Below, one piece after another: positions 50,266 to 61,351 of a DNA stretch of 64,000 nt (positions within the stretch are counted from its first letter, which is position 1; the number at the start of each line of letters is the position of its first letter). The notes beneath the pieces were generated by a model. It saw nothing but the letters and a program-made list of their open reading frames with translations. It made no database searches and was not told where the DNA came from. Where the stretch lies: NCBI RefSeq assembly GCF_013297935.1, contig NZ_JAAFIX010000006.1, positions 1 through 64,000 on the forward strand, given 5' to 3'. This DNA is from Rhodoferax sp. (GTDB taxonomy: Bacteria; Pseudomonadota; Gammaproteobacteria; Burkholderiales; Burkholderiaceae_C). A program made the position numbers and the translations under genes.

Positions 50266-51273
50266 ATGTCTTTTTCTCTCCTTTCGATCTCCCGTGCGTT
50301 CCGGCGCAGTGTGGCCGGTACCTGTGTGGCACTGGCCGGTGCCGCAGCCCTCAGCTTTTCCGCACCCGCGGTAGCCGAAGTCAAGGTCGGTGTCTCTGAC
50401 TGGCCGGGCTGGGTCGCCTGGTATGTGGCTGAACAAAAAGGCTTCTTCAAAAAGCACGGGGCCGACGTCAAGCTCGTCTGGTTTGCCAACTACACCGACT
50501 CCATTTCCGCCTTGTCTTCCGGCCAGCTGGACGCCAACTCCCAGACCTGGTCGGACACCCTGGGCCCCTTGGCCAAAGGCCTACCCCTGAAGACCATTTT
50601 GGTCAACGACAACTCTGCCGGTAACGACGCCCTGATGGTCGGCCCCAAGATCACCTCGTTTGCCCAACTCAAGGGCAAAAAAGTGGCGCTGGAGCAGTTC
50701 AGCATTTCCCACTTTGTGCTGGCCACGGCGCTCGCCAAAAACAGCATGAAGCTCAGTGACGTGAAGATCGTCAATTTGTCTGCCGGCGATGCGGCAGCGG
50801 CCTTCATCAGCGGCAAGGTCGATGCGGCAGTGCTCTGGAACCCGTGGGTGAACCAGATCGAGAAGAGCGGCAAGGGAAAGCCTCTGTTCACCTCCAAAGA
50901 CATGCCCGGCCTGGTGCCCGACTTGCTGGTGGCACAAGAGAAAGCTATCAAGGCCAAGCGCAAAGACCTGGTCGGCATGATCAAAGCCTGGTTTGACACC
51001 GAAAAGTTCATCCGCGAGCAACCCGCCGAGGCCGCCAAAATCATGGCCAAGGTGGTGAGCATGTCGCCCGAGGAATACGCGGTGTTCATGCCCGGCACCA
51101 AGTTCTTTGATGCCGCTGCCAACACGGCTGCGTTTGACGCCAAGCAGCCCCAGTCTCTGGCCGCTACGGCGCCCACCATCGCCGCCTTCCTGACCGAACA
51201 CAAGCTCATCGAAGGCAAGCCTGACGCTGCAAAGGGGCTGGACGGCAGCCTGCTGCAAGAAGCCCTCAAGTAA
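50266..51273 (+). CDS. ABC transporter substrate-binding protein of the guanidine operon
   Basis: 335 residues. A signal peptide (GTCVALAGAAALSFSAPAVA) precedes EVKVGVSDWPGWVAWYVAEQKGFF, typical of NitT/TauT-family binding proteins. Other landmarks are SGQLDANSQTWSD and AAVLWNPWVNQIE. CTGGAG precedes ATG 50266. As first gene after the guanidine-I riboswitch it is the probable guanidine-capturing protein, or may bind a guanidine-releasing compound. Confidence 0.88.
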   Translation: MSFSLLSISRAFRRSVAGTCVALAGAAALSFSAPAVAEVKVGVSDWPGWVAWYVAEQKGFFKKHGADVKLVWFANYTDSISALSSGQLDANSQTWSDTLGPLAKGLPLKTILVNDNSAGNDALMVGPKITSFAQLKGKKVALEQFSISHFVLATALAKNSMKLSDVKIVNLSAGDAAAAFISGKVDAAVLWNPWVNQIEKSGKGKPLFTSKDMPGLVPDLLVAQEKAIKAKRKDLVGMIKAWFDTEKFIREQPAEAAKIMAKVVSMSPEEYAVFMPGTKFFDAAANTAAFDAKQPQSLAATAPTIAAFLTEHKLIEGKPDAAKGLDGSLLQEALK

Positions 51274-51283
51274 GGAGCCTGCC

Positions 51284-52063
51284 ATGTGGTCCATCCGGTT
51301 GGCGATCCCTCGCCGCACCTATGGCTTGCTGGCACTGTGCGGGCTGGTGCTGCCCCTGATTGCCTGGGGCCTGCTCAGTCTGTTCGGTGGAGTGAGCCCG
51401 GTCTTCTTGCCCGGCCCGGAGAAGGTGCTGCTGCGCATCGTCTCCTGGGCCACGGAAGACGACCTCTTGGGCGATGCGCTCATCAGCACCATGCGGGTTG
51501 TTGCCGGTTGGGCCTTGTCGGCCTTGATTGCCGTGCCGCTGGGATTGTTCATCGGCAGCTGGCGGGCGGTGCAAGCCCTGCTGGAGCCCTTGACCGACTT
51601 CATCCGCTACATGCCGGCGGTGGCCTTTATTCCGCTGGTCATGCTGTGGGTGGGCATCGACGAGGGCGCCAAGGTGGCCATTATTTTCATCGGCACCTTT
51701 TTTCAGATGGTGCTTATGGTGGCGGAAGACGTGCGCCGTGTGCCGATGGCGCAGATCGAAGCCGCCCAGACTATGGGCGCTACCCGGAGCGAGGTAGTGG
51801 AAAAAGTCATCTTCCCGTCGGCCAAACCTGCGCTGTTGGACACCTTGCGCGTCACCATGGGCTGGGCCTGGACCTACCTGGTGGTGGCGGAGCTGGTGGC
51901 GGCTAATTCGGGTCTGGGCTTTGCCATTTTGAAAGCCCAGCGCTTCTTGCAAACCGACAAGATCTTTGCCGGCATTCTGCTGATCGGCTTCATCGGCTTG
52001 GCCATCGACCAGCTGTTCCGCCTGCTGCACCGCAAGGCCTTCCCTTGGATGCACACACGGTGA
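51284..52063 (+). CDS. ABC transporter permease of the guanidine operon
   Basis: 259 residues with six membrane helices. FLPGPEKVLLRIVSW and the EAA loop MAQIEAAQTMGATRSEVVEKVIFPSAKP (in pieces) mark a NitT/TauT-type permease. It is the only permease of this set, so a homodimeric channel is expected. A 10-base gap with AAGGAG separates it from the binding-protein gene. Confidence 0.88.
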   Translation: MWSIRLAIPRRTYGLLALCGLVLPLIAWGLLSLFGGVSPVFLPGPEKVLLRIVSWATEDDLLGDALISTMRVVAGWALSALIAVPLGLFIGSWRAVQALLEPLTDFIRYMPAVAFIPLVMLWVGIDEGAKVAIIFIGTFFQMVLMVAEDVRRVPMAQIEAAQTMGATRSEVVEKVIFPSAKPALLDTLRVTMGWAWTYLVVAELVAANSGLGFAILKAQRFLQTDKIFAGILLIGFIGLAIDQLFRLLHRKAFPWMHTR

Positions 52064-52068
52064 ACCCT

Positions 52069-52898
<830 letters not shown>

Positions 52899-52902
<4 letters not shown>

Positions 52903-53633
52903 CGACCCCTCTCTCTGAATCGCTGTTGTGGGAAGAACACCTGCCCGGCGGTAACCACTGGTCCGGCCGCCTGCGCCGGGGCACCGCCCTGCGACTGACC
53001 GACCTCCAAGGCGGCGCCAATGTGTCGGCTCTGTTCTTCAATGCCGAGCAGCCGCTGGAGCGTTACAACATGCCCGACACCCTGAAGTCGCAGCACACCG
53101 CCTACCTGGCGGCAGGCTACGTCTGCCAGTCCGACATGGGCCGCGTGCTGTGCTCCATCACCGCCGACAGCCTGGGCTGGCACGACACCTGGTGCGGCGT
53201 GAGCGACGCGGCCATGGTGCAAGCCCGTTTTGGCGAGAAGCACTACCAGCAGCACCGCAACGCCATGCACCGCAACGGGCGCGACAACCTGCTCATCGAG
53301 CTGGCCAAGTGGGGCCTGGGCGTGCGCGATCTGGTGCCCTGCATCAACTTCTTCAGCAAAGTGGTGACCGATGACGCCGGTGCGCTGCGCCACGTGCCCG
53401 GCCACAGTGCGGCGGGCAGCACGGTGGACCTGCGTTTTGAGATGGACACCTTGGTCGTGCTGAGCAGCGCGCCGCACCCGCTGGACGCCAACCCGGTCTA
53501 TGCCCCGGCCGACGTGCGCTTAAGCGCCTACCGCGCCCCCCCCGTGGCCGCAGACGACGCCTGCCGCACCCGCTGCGCGCAGAACGGCCGCGCCTTCACC
53601 AACACCGAACGTTATTGCGGAGTCGCAGCATGA
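52899..53633 (+). CDS. Carboxyguanidine deiminase subunit, DUF1989 (urea carboxylase-associated protein)
   Basis: 244 residues, DUF1989. Key segments are [40 protein letters not shown] and [12 protein letters not shown], with Cys and His that could bind zinc. Literature on this operon type shows that the two DUF1989 proteins form a heteromeric carboxyguanidine deiminase (CgdAB), which converts carboxyguanidine to allophanate and ammonia. Which of the two paralogs is CgdA cannot be decided here. It overlaps the ATPase and second subunit genes. Confidence 0.88.
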
Positions 53634-54283
53634 GCGCCTTGCTGAAAAGCCCCCTCGACCCGGCACACGCCGTGCTGGACCAGACCTGCCTGGCCGGTGA
53701 CCCGTGGATGGGCACCGTGCGTGCGGGCCAAACCTTCCGCATCCTCGACCTCGAAGGCAACCAGGCCGTAGACACTTTGTTTTACAGCGCCGCGGACGGC
53801 CAGGAGCGCTACAGCGCGGCCGACACCCTGGCCCGCAACGGCCAGCTCTACCTCGGGCTGGGCTCCAAGCTGTATTCCAACGCAGGTCGGGTCATGCTCA
53901 CCATTACCGCCGACACCTGCGGCCGCCACGACACCCTGGGCGGCGCCTGCTCCAGCGAAAGCAACACCGTGCGCTACGCCTTGGACAAGCGGCCCATGCA
54001 CAGCTGCCGCGACAGCTTCATGTTCGCCTTGTGTCACCACCGCGAGGCGGGCTTGCTGGGCCTGGGCAAACGCGACATTGCGCCCAACATCAACTTCTTC
54101 ATGAACGTGCCAGTCACCCCCGAAGGCCACCTGAGCTTTGCCGATGGCATCTCGGGTGCGGGCAAGTATGTGGAGATGAAGGCCGAGATGGATGTGGTGG
54201 TGCTCATCTCCAACTGCCCGCAGCTCAACAACCCCTGCAACGGCTACAACCCCACGCCCATCCGCCTGCTGGTCTGGAACTGA
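53630..54283 (+). CDS. Carboxyguanidine deiminase second subunit, DUF1989
   Basis: 217 residues, paralogous to the previous gene: [39 protein letters not shown] and [18 protein letters not shown]. The Cys/His pattern around RHDTLGGAC corresponds to WHDTWCG in the first subunit. ATG 53630 overlaps the previous stop (ATGA), so the two are made together, as expected for a heteromer. A dispersed repeat and a riboswitch follow before the carboxylase gene. Confidence 0.88.
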   Translation: MSALLKSPLDPAHAVLDQTCLAGDPWMGTVRAGQTFRILDLEGNQAVDTLFYSAADGQERYSAADTLARNGQLYLGLGSKLYSNAGRVMLTITADTCGRHDTLGGACSSESNTVRYALDKRPMHSCRDSFMFALCHHREAGLLGLGKRDIAPNINFFMNVPVTPEGHLSFADGISGAGKYVEMKAEMDVVVLISNCPQLNNPCNGYNPTPIRLLVWN

Positions 54284-54339
54284 TTGCTATTGAATTCATA
54301 GCTGTTTGCGCATATTAAACGAGGGCTGGAAGGCGATTT
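54283..54339. repeat. Dispersed repeat copy inside the guanidine operon
   Basis: The copy reads ATTGAATTCATAGCTG, TTTGCGCATATT, then GAGGGCTGG. It begins right at the stop codon of the second DUF1989 gene and lies 20 bases before the guanidine-II riboswitch. Its core is the same as at 41828-41884 and 45431-45486. Confidence 0.75.
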
Positions 54340-54358
54340 CATGCCTAAGTCCCACCTG

Positions 54359-54406
54359 CCACGGGACGACTCGTGGTGTGTACACCAACCGGCGGGACGG
54401 CCCGCC
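54359..54406 (+). promoter_or_regulatory. Guanidine-II riboswitch (mini-ykkC class)
   Basis: Two hairpins with the diagnostic ACGR loops are present. P1 is CCACGGGACGACTCGTGG (54359-54376, loop ACGA) and P2 is GGCGGGACGGCCCGCC (54391-54406, loop ACGG), joined by a 14-base linker. The GGGGA ribosome site and ATG of the carboxylase gene follow within 17 bases, as in the translational design of this class. Confidence 0.9.
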
Positions 54407-54422
54407 ACCGGGGAACTTCCTC

Positions 54423-57400
54423 ATGTTTGATACCGTTTTGATTGCCAACCGCGGCGCCATCGCCTGCCGTGTGATCCGCAGCCTCCGGGCGCTGGGCTTG
54501 CGCTCGGTGGCGGTGTATTCCGAAGCCGATGCCGACTCCCTGCACGTGGCCCAGGCCGACGAGGCCGTGTGCATCGGTCCCGCACCGGCGGCCCAGAGCT
54601 ACCTGAATATGCAGCGCATTTTGGAGGTCGCCCGCGCTACCGGGGCAGGGGCCATCCACCCCGGCTACGGCTTCTTGTCCGAAAACCCTGATTTTGCCCA
54701 GGCCTGCGAAGACGCAGGCATTGCCTTCATCGGCCCCACCCCGGCGCAGATGCGGGCCTTCGGCCTCAAGCACACCGCCCGTGCCTTGGCCGAGGCCCAG
54801 GGCGTGCCGCTTTTGCCCGGCAGCGGCTTGCTGGCCGATGTGGCACAAGCGCTGGCCGAGGCCGCACGCATCGGCTACCCCGTCATGCTCAAAAGCACGG
54901 CGGGCGGCGGCGGTATCGGCATGCGCCTGATCCGCAGCGAGGCCGAGATGGGCCCTGCGTTTGAAGCGGTACAACGCCTGGCGACGGCCAACTTCAAAGA
55001 CGCAGGCTTGTTTTTAGAGAAGTTTGTCGAGCGCGCCCGCCATATCGAGGTGCAGCTCTTCGGCGACGGCCAAGGCACGGTGGTGGCGCTGGGGGAGCGC
55101 GATTGCTCGGCCCAGCGGCGCAACCAGAAAGTGGTGGAAGAAACCCCCGCCCCCGGCCTGAGCGACGCCACCCGCCAAGCCCTGCAAGCCACCGCCGTTC
55201 GCTTGGCCCGTGCGGTTAACTACCGCTCTGCCGGTACGGTGGAATACGTGCTGGACGCCGACACCGGCGCCTTCTACTTTCTGGAGGTCAACACCCGCCT
55301 GCAGGTGGAGCACGGGGTCACCGAGCAGGTGTTTGGTGTCGACCTCGTGGGCTGGATGTTGCGCCTGGCGCGGGGCGACCAGTTCGCGCTGGACGTGCCA
55401 GCGCCGCAAGGCGCGTCTATCCAGGTCCGCCTCTATGCCGAAGACCCGGCCCGTAACTTCCAGCCCTGCGCGGGCGGCTTGACGGAGGTCGTGTTTCCTG
55501 ACGACGCTAGAGTTGAAACTTGGGTCGCCACCGGCAGCGACGTGCCGCCCAACTACGACCCCATGATCGCCAAGCTCATCGTCACCGGCACCGACCGGGC
55601 CGACGCGGTGGCCAAGCTGCAGGCCGCGCTGGCTGCCACCCGCCTCGGCGGTATTGAAACCAACCTGCGCTACCTGCGCGCAGTGGCTGCCGACCCGGTG
55701 TTTGTGGAAGGCCGTATGGTCACCCGCAGCCTGGGCGAGCTGCACTACCAGCCGCAAGCGCTGGAAGTGCTGGAGCCCGGCGTGCAAACCACCCTGCAAG
55801 ACCACCCCGGACGCACCGGTTACTGGGCGGTAGGTGTGCCGCCCAGCGGCCCCATGGACGATTTGGCCATGGGCTTGGCCAACCGGCTGGTGGGCAACGC
55901 GCCCGGCACGGCCGCGCTGGAGTGCACGCTCAGCGGCCCGCGCCTGCGCTTTCATGCCGACACGGTGGTGGCAGTGTGTGGCGCGCCCATGGCCTTGGCG
56001 GTGGACGGCCTGCCTTTGCCGCTCTGGCAGACCCACACCATCCGCGCAGGCAGTGTGCTCAGCCTGGGCGCCGTGCAGGGCGCGGGCGCCCGCAGCTACT
56101 TGGCCGTGCGTGGTGGCTTTGATGTGCCGCTGTACCTGGGCAGCCGCTCCACCTTCACGCTGGGCCAATTCGGTGGTCATGCGGGGCGCACCCTGCGCGC
56201 GGGCGACATGCTGCACGTTGGCGCAGACGTTGTCGCAGACGCACTGACCAGTCTGCCGCCCGAGGTGGTGCCCGCCTATGGCGCGCAGTGGGACATTGCG
56301 GTGCTCTACGGCCCGCACGGCGCGCCCGACTTCTTCACCGATGGCGATGTAGACATGTTCTTCGCCACCGACTGGGAGGTGCACTACAACTCCAGCCGCA
56401 CCGGCGTGCGCCTGATCGGCCCCAAGCCCCAATGGGCGCGCCGCGATGGCGGCGAGGCGGGTTTGCACCCCTCCAACATTCACGACAACGCCTATGCCAT
56501 AGGCGCCATCGACTTCACCGGCGATATGCCCGTCATCCTCGGGCCCGACGGCCCCAGCCTCGGGGGCTTTGTGTGCCCTGCGGTGCTGCTGGCCAGCGAG
56601 CGCTGGAAGATGGGGCAGCTGCGCCCCGGCGACACGGTGCGCTTTCGCTGTGTGACGGCGGACGAGGCAGCCACCCTGCACGCGGCCCACGTCGCCCGGG
56701 TGCAGCAGCTCGCTTACGCCCCACCGGCGCTGCCCCTGCGCACTGCGGCGGTCGGCTCACCCGTGCTGGCCCAGCGCGCAGCCCAAGGCGACCGCCCGGC
56801 GCTTGTGCTGCGCCAGGCGGGCGACCGCTATGTGCTGGTGGAGCTGGGTGACGCGGTGCTGGACATTGCCCTGCGCATGCGGGTGCACGCGCTCATGCAA
56901 GCCCTGCAAAGCCAGAACCTGCCGGGCATCGTGGACCTGACGCCGGGCATCCGCTCGCTTCAAGTGCATTTTGAGCCTCTAGCCCTCGAATTACCTGCGC
57001 TGATAGCTGCAATTTTTATAGCAGACGACGCCTTGGGCGACACCGCCGACATCGCGGTGCCCTCGCGTACGGTGTACCTGCCGCTCTCCTGGGACGACAG
57101 CGCCACCCGCCTGGCCATCGAGAAGTACATGCAGTCGGTGCGGCCGGACGCACCCTGGTGCCCGAGCAACATCGAGTTCATCCGCCGCATCAACGGGCTG
57201 CAAAGCATTGAAGAGGTGCAGCGCATCGTGTTCGAGGCGCGCTATCTCGTCATGGGGCTGGGCGATGTGTATCTGGGCGCGCCGGTGGCCACGCCGCTGG
57301 ACCCGCGGCACCGCTTGGTCACCACCAAATACAACCCCGCCCGCACCTGGACGCCGGAAAATGCCGTGGGCATAGGCGGCGCCTACATGTGTGTCTACGG

Positions 57401-58034
57401 TATGGAAGGCCCCGGAGGCTATCAGTTTGTGGGCCGCACCCTGCAAATGTGGAACCGCTGGCGCGACGCCACCAGCGGCGCCCCCGCCTTTGAGGCGGGC
57501 AAGCCCTGGCTGCTGCGCTTTTTCGACCAGATTCGCTTCTACCCCGTGGGCGAGGAGGAGCTGCTGCGCATCCGCCGCGACTTTCCCGCCGGGCGCTACC
57601 CGTTGCGGGTGGAGGAGGGCACCTTCCGCCTGCGCGACTACCAGCACTTTCTGGACACGCATGCCACCGACATTGCCAACTTCCGCCAGGTGCAAGGCCA
57701 GGCGTTTGAAGAAGAGCGCGAACGCTGGCGCGAAGCGGGCCAGGCCGAATACGTGGGCGAGCCCGAAGCCGCCGACACCACCGGCAGCGCCGAGGCCCTG
57801 CCTGCGGGCGCACGGGCGGCCACCACGGCGGTGCCCGGCAGCGTCTGGAAGCTGCTGGTGGCCGAGGGTGCCACGGTGAGCGAGGGCGAGCCCCTGCTGA
57901 TCGTGGAGTCTATGAAGATGGAATTTGCCGTGTCGGCCCCCTGTGCCGGGCGGGTGCTCCAGCTGCTGTGCCGCGAAGGGCAGGCCGTGGGCGCCGGACA
58001 AAACGTTGTTGTGATTCAAGGAGAAACCGCATGA
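54423..58034 (+). CDS. Guanidine carboxylase (urea carboxylase family)
   Basis: 1203 residues. Order: biotin carboxylase (1 to about 450; [24 protein letters not shown], the ATP-grasp [13 protein letters not shown]), the KipA-like carboxyltransferase half (about 470-770; [21 protein letters not shown]), KipI-like half (about 800-1100; [21 protein letters not shown]) and a biotin domain with biotinyl Lys near 1165 in ESMKMEF. It ATP-dependently carboxylates guanidine (in classic relatives urea). The adjacent DUF1989 pair and two guanidine riboswitches favour guanidine. A repeat copy sits within the coding region at 56975-57023. ATG 54423 follows GGGGA. Confidence 0.93.
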   Translation: MFDTVLIANRGAIACRVIRSLRALGLRSVAVYSEADADSLHVAQADEAVCIGPAPAAQSYLNMQRILEVARATGAGAIHPGYGFLSENPDFAQACEDAGIAFIGPTPAQMRAFGLKHTARALAEAQGVPLLPGSGLLADVAQALAEAARIGYPVMLKSTAGGGGIGMRLIRSEAEMGPAFEAVQRLATANFKDAGLFLEKFVERARHIEVQLFGDGQGTVVALGERDCSAQRRNQKVVEETPAPGLSDATRQALQATAVRLARAVNYRSAGTVEYVLDADTGAFYFLEVNTRLQVEHGVTEQVFGVDLVGWMLRLARGDQFALDVPAPQGASIQVRLYAEDPARNFQPCAGGLTEVVFPDDARVETWVATGSDVPPNYDPMIAKLIVTGTDRADAVAKLQAALAATRLGGIETNLRYLRAVAADPVFVEGRMVTRSLGELHYQPQALEVLEPGVQTTLQDHPGRTGYWAVGVPPSGPMDDLAMGLANRLVGNAPGTAALECTLSGPRLRFHADTVVAVCGAPMALAVDGLPLPLWQTHTIRAGSVLSLGAVQGAGARSYLAVRGGFDVPLYLGSRSTFTLGQFGGHAGRTLRAGDMLHVGADVVADALTSLPPEVVPAYGAQWDIAVLYGPHGAPDFFTDGDVDMFFATDWEVHYNSSRTGVRLIGPKPQWARRDGGEAGLHPSNIHDNAYAIGAIDFTGDMPVILGPDGPSLGGFVCPAVLLASERWKMGQLRPGDTVRFRCVTADEAATLHAAHVARVQQLAYAPPALPLRTAAVGSPVLAQRAAQGDRPALVLRQAGDRYVLVELGDAVLDIALRMRVHALMQALQSQNLPGIVDLTPGIRSLQVHFEPLALELPALIAAIFIADDALGDTADIAVPSRTVYLPLSWDDSATRLAIEKYMQSVRPDAPWCPSNIEFIRRINGLQSIEEVQRIVFEARYLVMGLGDVYLGAPVATPLDPRHRLVTTKYNPARTWTPENAVGIGGAYMCVYGMEGPGGYQFVGRTLQMWNRWRDATSGAPAFEAGKPWLLRFFDQIRFYPVGEEELLRIRRDFPAGRYPLRVEEGTFRLRDYQHFLDTHATDIANFRQVQGQAFEEERERWREAGQAEYVGEPEAADTTGSAEALPAGARAATTAVPGSVWKLLVAEGATVSEGEPLLIVESMKMEFAVSAPCAGRVLQLLCREGQAVGAGQNVVVIQGETA
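56975..57023. repeat. Dispersed repeat copy within the guanidine carboxylase gene
   Basis: TAGCCCTCGAATTACCTGCG, CTGATAGCTGCAATTTTTATAG: the same blocks as the reverse strand of 15627-15676. In frame it encodes roughly [17 protein letters not shown], a hydrophobic stretch between two domains of the enzyme, with no frameshift. Confidence 0.7.
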
Positions 58035-59839
58035 AAGCCACCCCCCTGTCCCTGAGCATTGCGAGCCTGCAGCAGGCCTACCGCGACGGCATGCTCACCC
58101 CCTTGCAAGTGGTGGAGCAGGTAGTGGCTGCCATTGCTGACGACAGCCACCACGCCTGGATCCACCGCATCGACATCGACACACTGCGCGCGCGCGCCAG
58201 CGCATTGATGGCGCGCGGCCCCGAGGGGCTGCCGCTCTGGGGCATTCCCTTTGCCATCAAGGACAACATCGACCTGGCCGGCGTGCCCACCACCGCCGGC
58301 TGCCCCGACTACGCCTACACCCCGGAGCAGAGTGCCACCGTGGTGCAGCGGCTGCTGGATGCGGGGGCCATTGCCATCGGCAAGACCAATCTGGACCAAT
58401 TTGCCACCGGCCTGAACGGCACCCGCTCGCCCTATGGCGCGTGCCGGAACTCCTACAACCCCGATTTCGTGTCCGGCGGCTCCAGCGCAGGCTCGGCGGT
58501 GTCGGTCGCTCTGGGGCAGGTGAGCTTTTCGCTGGGCACGGATACCGCAGGCTCCGGCCGGGTGCCCGCGGGCTTTAACCATTTGGTGGGGCTCAAGCCC
58601 AGTCTGGGGCTGCTGTCCACCCATGGTGTAGTGCCGGCCTGCCGCACGCTGGATGTGGTGTCCATCTTCGCGCTCACGGCAGATGACGCGCAGCAAGTGT
58701 TCGCCGTGGCCCATGCCCCGGACCCGCAAGACGCCTACTCTCGCGCCACACCTGCTCATGGATTTGACTTCGGGCGTGCAGCCCGCTGGCGCGTGGGAGT
58801 GCCCCGCGCCGACCAATTGCAGTTCTTTGGCGACGCTGGCTACGCCCAGGTGTTTGAAGAGGCCCGTGCCCGCGCCCTGTCGCTAGGTGCCGAGCTCGTG
58901 GAAATCGACTTTGCCCCGTTTCAAGAAACCGCCCGTTTGCTCTACGAAGGCCCGTGGGTCGCCGAGCGTTACCAAGCCATTCGCGCGTTTATCGATGCGA
59001 AGCCGGAGGCGGTGTTTCCGGTCACCCGCGAAATCACTTTGGGCGGTGCCAAGCCGCTGGCGGCCGACGCGTTCGCGGCGCAGTACCGCTTGCGTGCGCT
59101 GGCCCAGCGCTGCCACGCGGTGTGGAGTGGCATCGACTGCATGCTGCTGCCCACGTCCCCGACCATCCACACCATCGAGACCATGCTGGCCGAGCCCATC
59201 GCCCGCAATAGCGACTTCGGTTATTACACCAACTTCGTCAATCTGTTGGACTACTCCGCTATTGCGGTGCCCATGGGCTTCCGGCCCGACGGCATGCCGT
59301 GTGGCGTGACCTTTGTGGCCCCGGCCTTTCAGGACCAGCCGCTGCTGCACCTCGCACAACGCTGGCAACACGCCTTGCAGGGCAAGGCGGCAACCCTGGG
59401 GGCTACCGGCCACACCGCCGTCCCCATGGCACCTGTGCAGGCTGTGCCCAGCGGGCAGGTGCAGGTGGCGGTGTGCGGCGCACATCTGGAAGGGCAGCCC
59501 CTGAACAGCCAGCTCACCAGCCGCGGCGCCCGCTTGGTGCAGCGCACCACCACCAGCCCGGACTACCGCCTGGTCGCGTTGCCGGACGGCAAACGCCCCG
59601 GTTTGGCCCGTGTGCCCCAAAGCGGCGTGGCGATTGAGGTCGAGGTATGGGAGATGCCAGTACGCGAATTCGGCAGTTTTGTGGCCGGCATTCCGGCGCC
59701 TTTAGGGATTGGCCGCACCGTGCTGGCCGATGGCAGCCAGGTGCCGGGCTTTATCTGCGAGCCAGCAGGGCTGGAGGGCGCGCAGGACATCAGCCACTTT
59801 GGGAGCTGGCGCGCCTACCTGCAATCCAAGGTACGTTAA
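58031..59839 (+). CDS. atzF: Allophanate hydrolase
   Basis: 602 residues. The amidase-signature domain (1 to about 450) shows the catalytic Lys in [16 protein letters not shown], the Ser/cis-Ser in [16 protein letters not shown] and [22 protein letters not shown]-terminal AtzF-type domain (about 465-602; [37 protein letters not shown]) carries out the final deamination step of the family. It converts allophanate to ammonia and CO2. The start overlaps the carboxylase stop (ATGA). It ends the guanidine operon. Confidence 0.93.
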   Translation: MKATPLSLSIASLQQAYRDGMLTPLQVVEQVVAAIADDSHHAWIHRIDIDTLRARASALMARGPEGLPLWGIPFAIKDNIDLAGVPTTAGCPDYAYTPEQSATVVQRLLDAGAIAIGKTNLDQFATGLNGTRSPYGACRNSYNPDFVSGGSSAGSAVSVALGQVSFSLGTDTAGSGRVPAGFNHLVGLKPSLGLLSTHGVVPACRTLDVVSIFALTADDAQQVFAVAHAPDPQDAYSRATPAHGFDFGRAARWRVGVPRADQLQFFGDAGYAQVFEEARARALSLGAELVEIDFAPFQETARLLYEGPWVAERYQAIRAFIDAKPEAVFPVTREITLGGAKPLAADAFAAQYRLRALAQRCHAVWSGIDCMLLPTSPTIHTIETMLAEPIARNSDFGYYTNFVNLLDYSAIAVPMGFRPDGMPCGVTFVAPAFQDQPLLHLAQRWQHALQGKAATLGATGHTAVPMAPVQAVPSGQVQVAVCGAHLEGQPLNSQLTSRGARLVQRTTTSPDYRLVALPDGKRPGLARVPQSGVAIEVEVWEMPVREFGSFVAGIPAPLGIGRTVLADGSQVPGFICEPAGLEGAQDISHFGSWRAYLQSKVR

Positions 59840-59973
59840 TCGCGCGGTGTGGCGTAGAGTGGCAGGACAAGGCAGGCAAGGGAATTCCTGTCTTGGTTCT
59901 GCCACGGCAGGCCGGTAGACTCGTCCGACCTCTCAAGTCCGACAACTTTACAGATGCTTTGCACAGCAGTCGG

Positions 59974-59990
59974 AATTGACATAGTCAATT
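59974..59990. promoter_or_regulatory. 17-bp perfect palindrome upstream of the second RND pump
   Basis: AATTGACATAGTCAATT is a perfect 7-3-7 inverted repeat, typical of TetR or MarR operators, 96 bases before the adaptor gene. A candidate -10 (TATCAT at 60006-60011) follows. The remainder of the 246-base gap shows nothing recognisable. No cognate regulator gene lies in the window. Confidence 0.5.
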
Positions 59991-60085
59991 TACGTTGGCG
60001 CGGCCTATCATCAAAAATGAGAGCCGAACGCATGCGTTTGTGATGCCCGTCCTGCCCCTTTTTGCCACCTGTCCTTGCCCCGCCC

Positions 60086-61351
60086 ATGAACCTTTATCGT
60101 GCCAAAGTCGCGCTGGCTTGCTCAGCCTTGCCCTTATTCATCCTGGGTTGCTCCGGCAAGACGGACACCGCACCGGCGGCCGCCGCATCGGGCGCTGCCA
60201 GCCCGGCGGCCACACCGGCCAGCGGTGCAGCCAGCGCCCCGGCTGGCGGGCCCGCCTCGGTGAGCACGGTGAAGGCGCAAAAGAAAGACCTCAACGTCAC
60301 CCTCAAGGCGAGCGGTACGGTGGTGCCGCTCAACGTGGTGGATGTCCGAACCCAAATGAACAGCACCATCAAAAGCGTGCATTTCAAAGAAGGCCAGTTC
60401 GTCAAAGCCGGGCAACTGCTCTTCACCCTGGATGCGCGCACCGATGAGGCCAATGTGGCCAAAGCAGCGGCGCAACTGGCCAAAGACAATGTGTCGCTGG
60501 TGGATGCCAAGCGCCAGTTTGAGCGTGCAAAGCAGCTGTTTGCGCAAAATTTCATCTCGCAGGGCTCCGTGGATACTGCGCAGGCCCTGGTCGACAGCGT
60601 GAATGCGACGGTCGTCGCTGACCAGGCGGCGCTCGATGCCGCCAAGGTGGCCTTGTCGTATTCCCGCATCGTCGCACCGGCGTCCGGTCGGGCGGGCGCG
60701 GTCAATGTGTTTGTCGGTAGCGCGGTGCAGGTCAATGTGACAAGCTTGGTCACCATCACCCAGCTGGACCCGGTGGGCATTCAGTTCAGCATTCCGCAGC
60801 GCAACCTTGGCGACGCTTTGTCGGCCTTGAAAGAAGGTGCATCGGTGAAAGCCACCCTGGCTGACGGCGGCGGCAGCTACAAGGGCAAATTGCAGTTTGT
60901 GGACAGTGCGGTCGATGCGAGTTCGGGCGCGGTGAGGGCTAAAGCTGTGTTTGCCAATCCGGACAACAAGCTCTGGCCGGGTGCCTTTGCTGAAGTGCAG
61001 CAGACCATTGCCAGCCTTCCCGATGCGGTGGTGATTCCTGTGGCCTCCATCGTGCAAGGTGCGCGCGGCACCATCGTGTATGTGGTCGAAGACGGCAAAG
61101 CGGTGCTCAAACCCGTCAAGCTGGTGTATTCCGAAGCGGGAGAGGCGGCTGTAACGGGCATCAAAGCCGGAGACTCTGTGGTGCTGGACGGCAAACAAAA
61201 CCTGCGGCCTAACGTGCCGGTGGTGGAGCGTGCCAAAGAAAGCCCAGAGGGCAAAGGCAAGCAGAAAGACGGGGACGCTAAACCCTCAGAATCCAAGGCC
61301 TCGGATAACAAGCCCGCCGCCAGTGACGCAGCCAAGCCCGCCACACCATGA
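60086..61351 (+). CDS. RND efflux adaptor lipoprotein
   Basis: 421 residues. A lipoprotein signal (LPLFILGCSGK, lipobox LGC) anchors it. After an Ala/Pro-rich linker the lipoyl half reads STIKSVHFKEGQFVKAGQLLFTL, then the helical hairpin and SRIVAPASGRAGAVNVFVG. The C-terminal tail is very charged (KGKQKDGDAKPSESKASDNK). It is an MdtA/AcrA-type adaptor for the pump encoded by the next gene, with which it overlaps by four bases. Confidence 0.9.
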   Translation: MNLYRAKVALACSALPLFILGCSGKTDTAPAAAASGAASPAATPASGAASAPAGGPASVSTVKAQKKDLNVTLKASGTVVPLNVVDVRTQMNSTIKSVHFKEGQFVKAGQLLFTLDARTDEANVAKAAAQLAKDNVSLVDAKRQFERAKQLFAQNFISQGSVDTAQALVDSVNATVVADQAALDAAKVALSYSRIVAPASGRAGAVNVFVGSAVQVNVTSLVTITQLDPVGIQFSIPQRNLGDALSALKEGASVKATLADGGGSYKGKLQFVDSAVDASSGAVRAKAVFANPDNKLWPGAFAEVQQTIASLPDAVVIPVASIVQGARGTIVYVVEDGKAVLKPVKLVYSEAGEAAVTGIKAGDSVVLDGKQNLRPNVPVVERAKESPEGKGKQKDGDAKPSESKASDNKPAASDAAKPATP

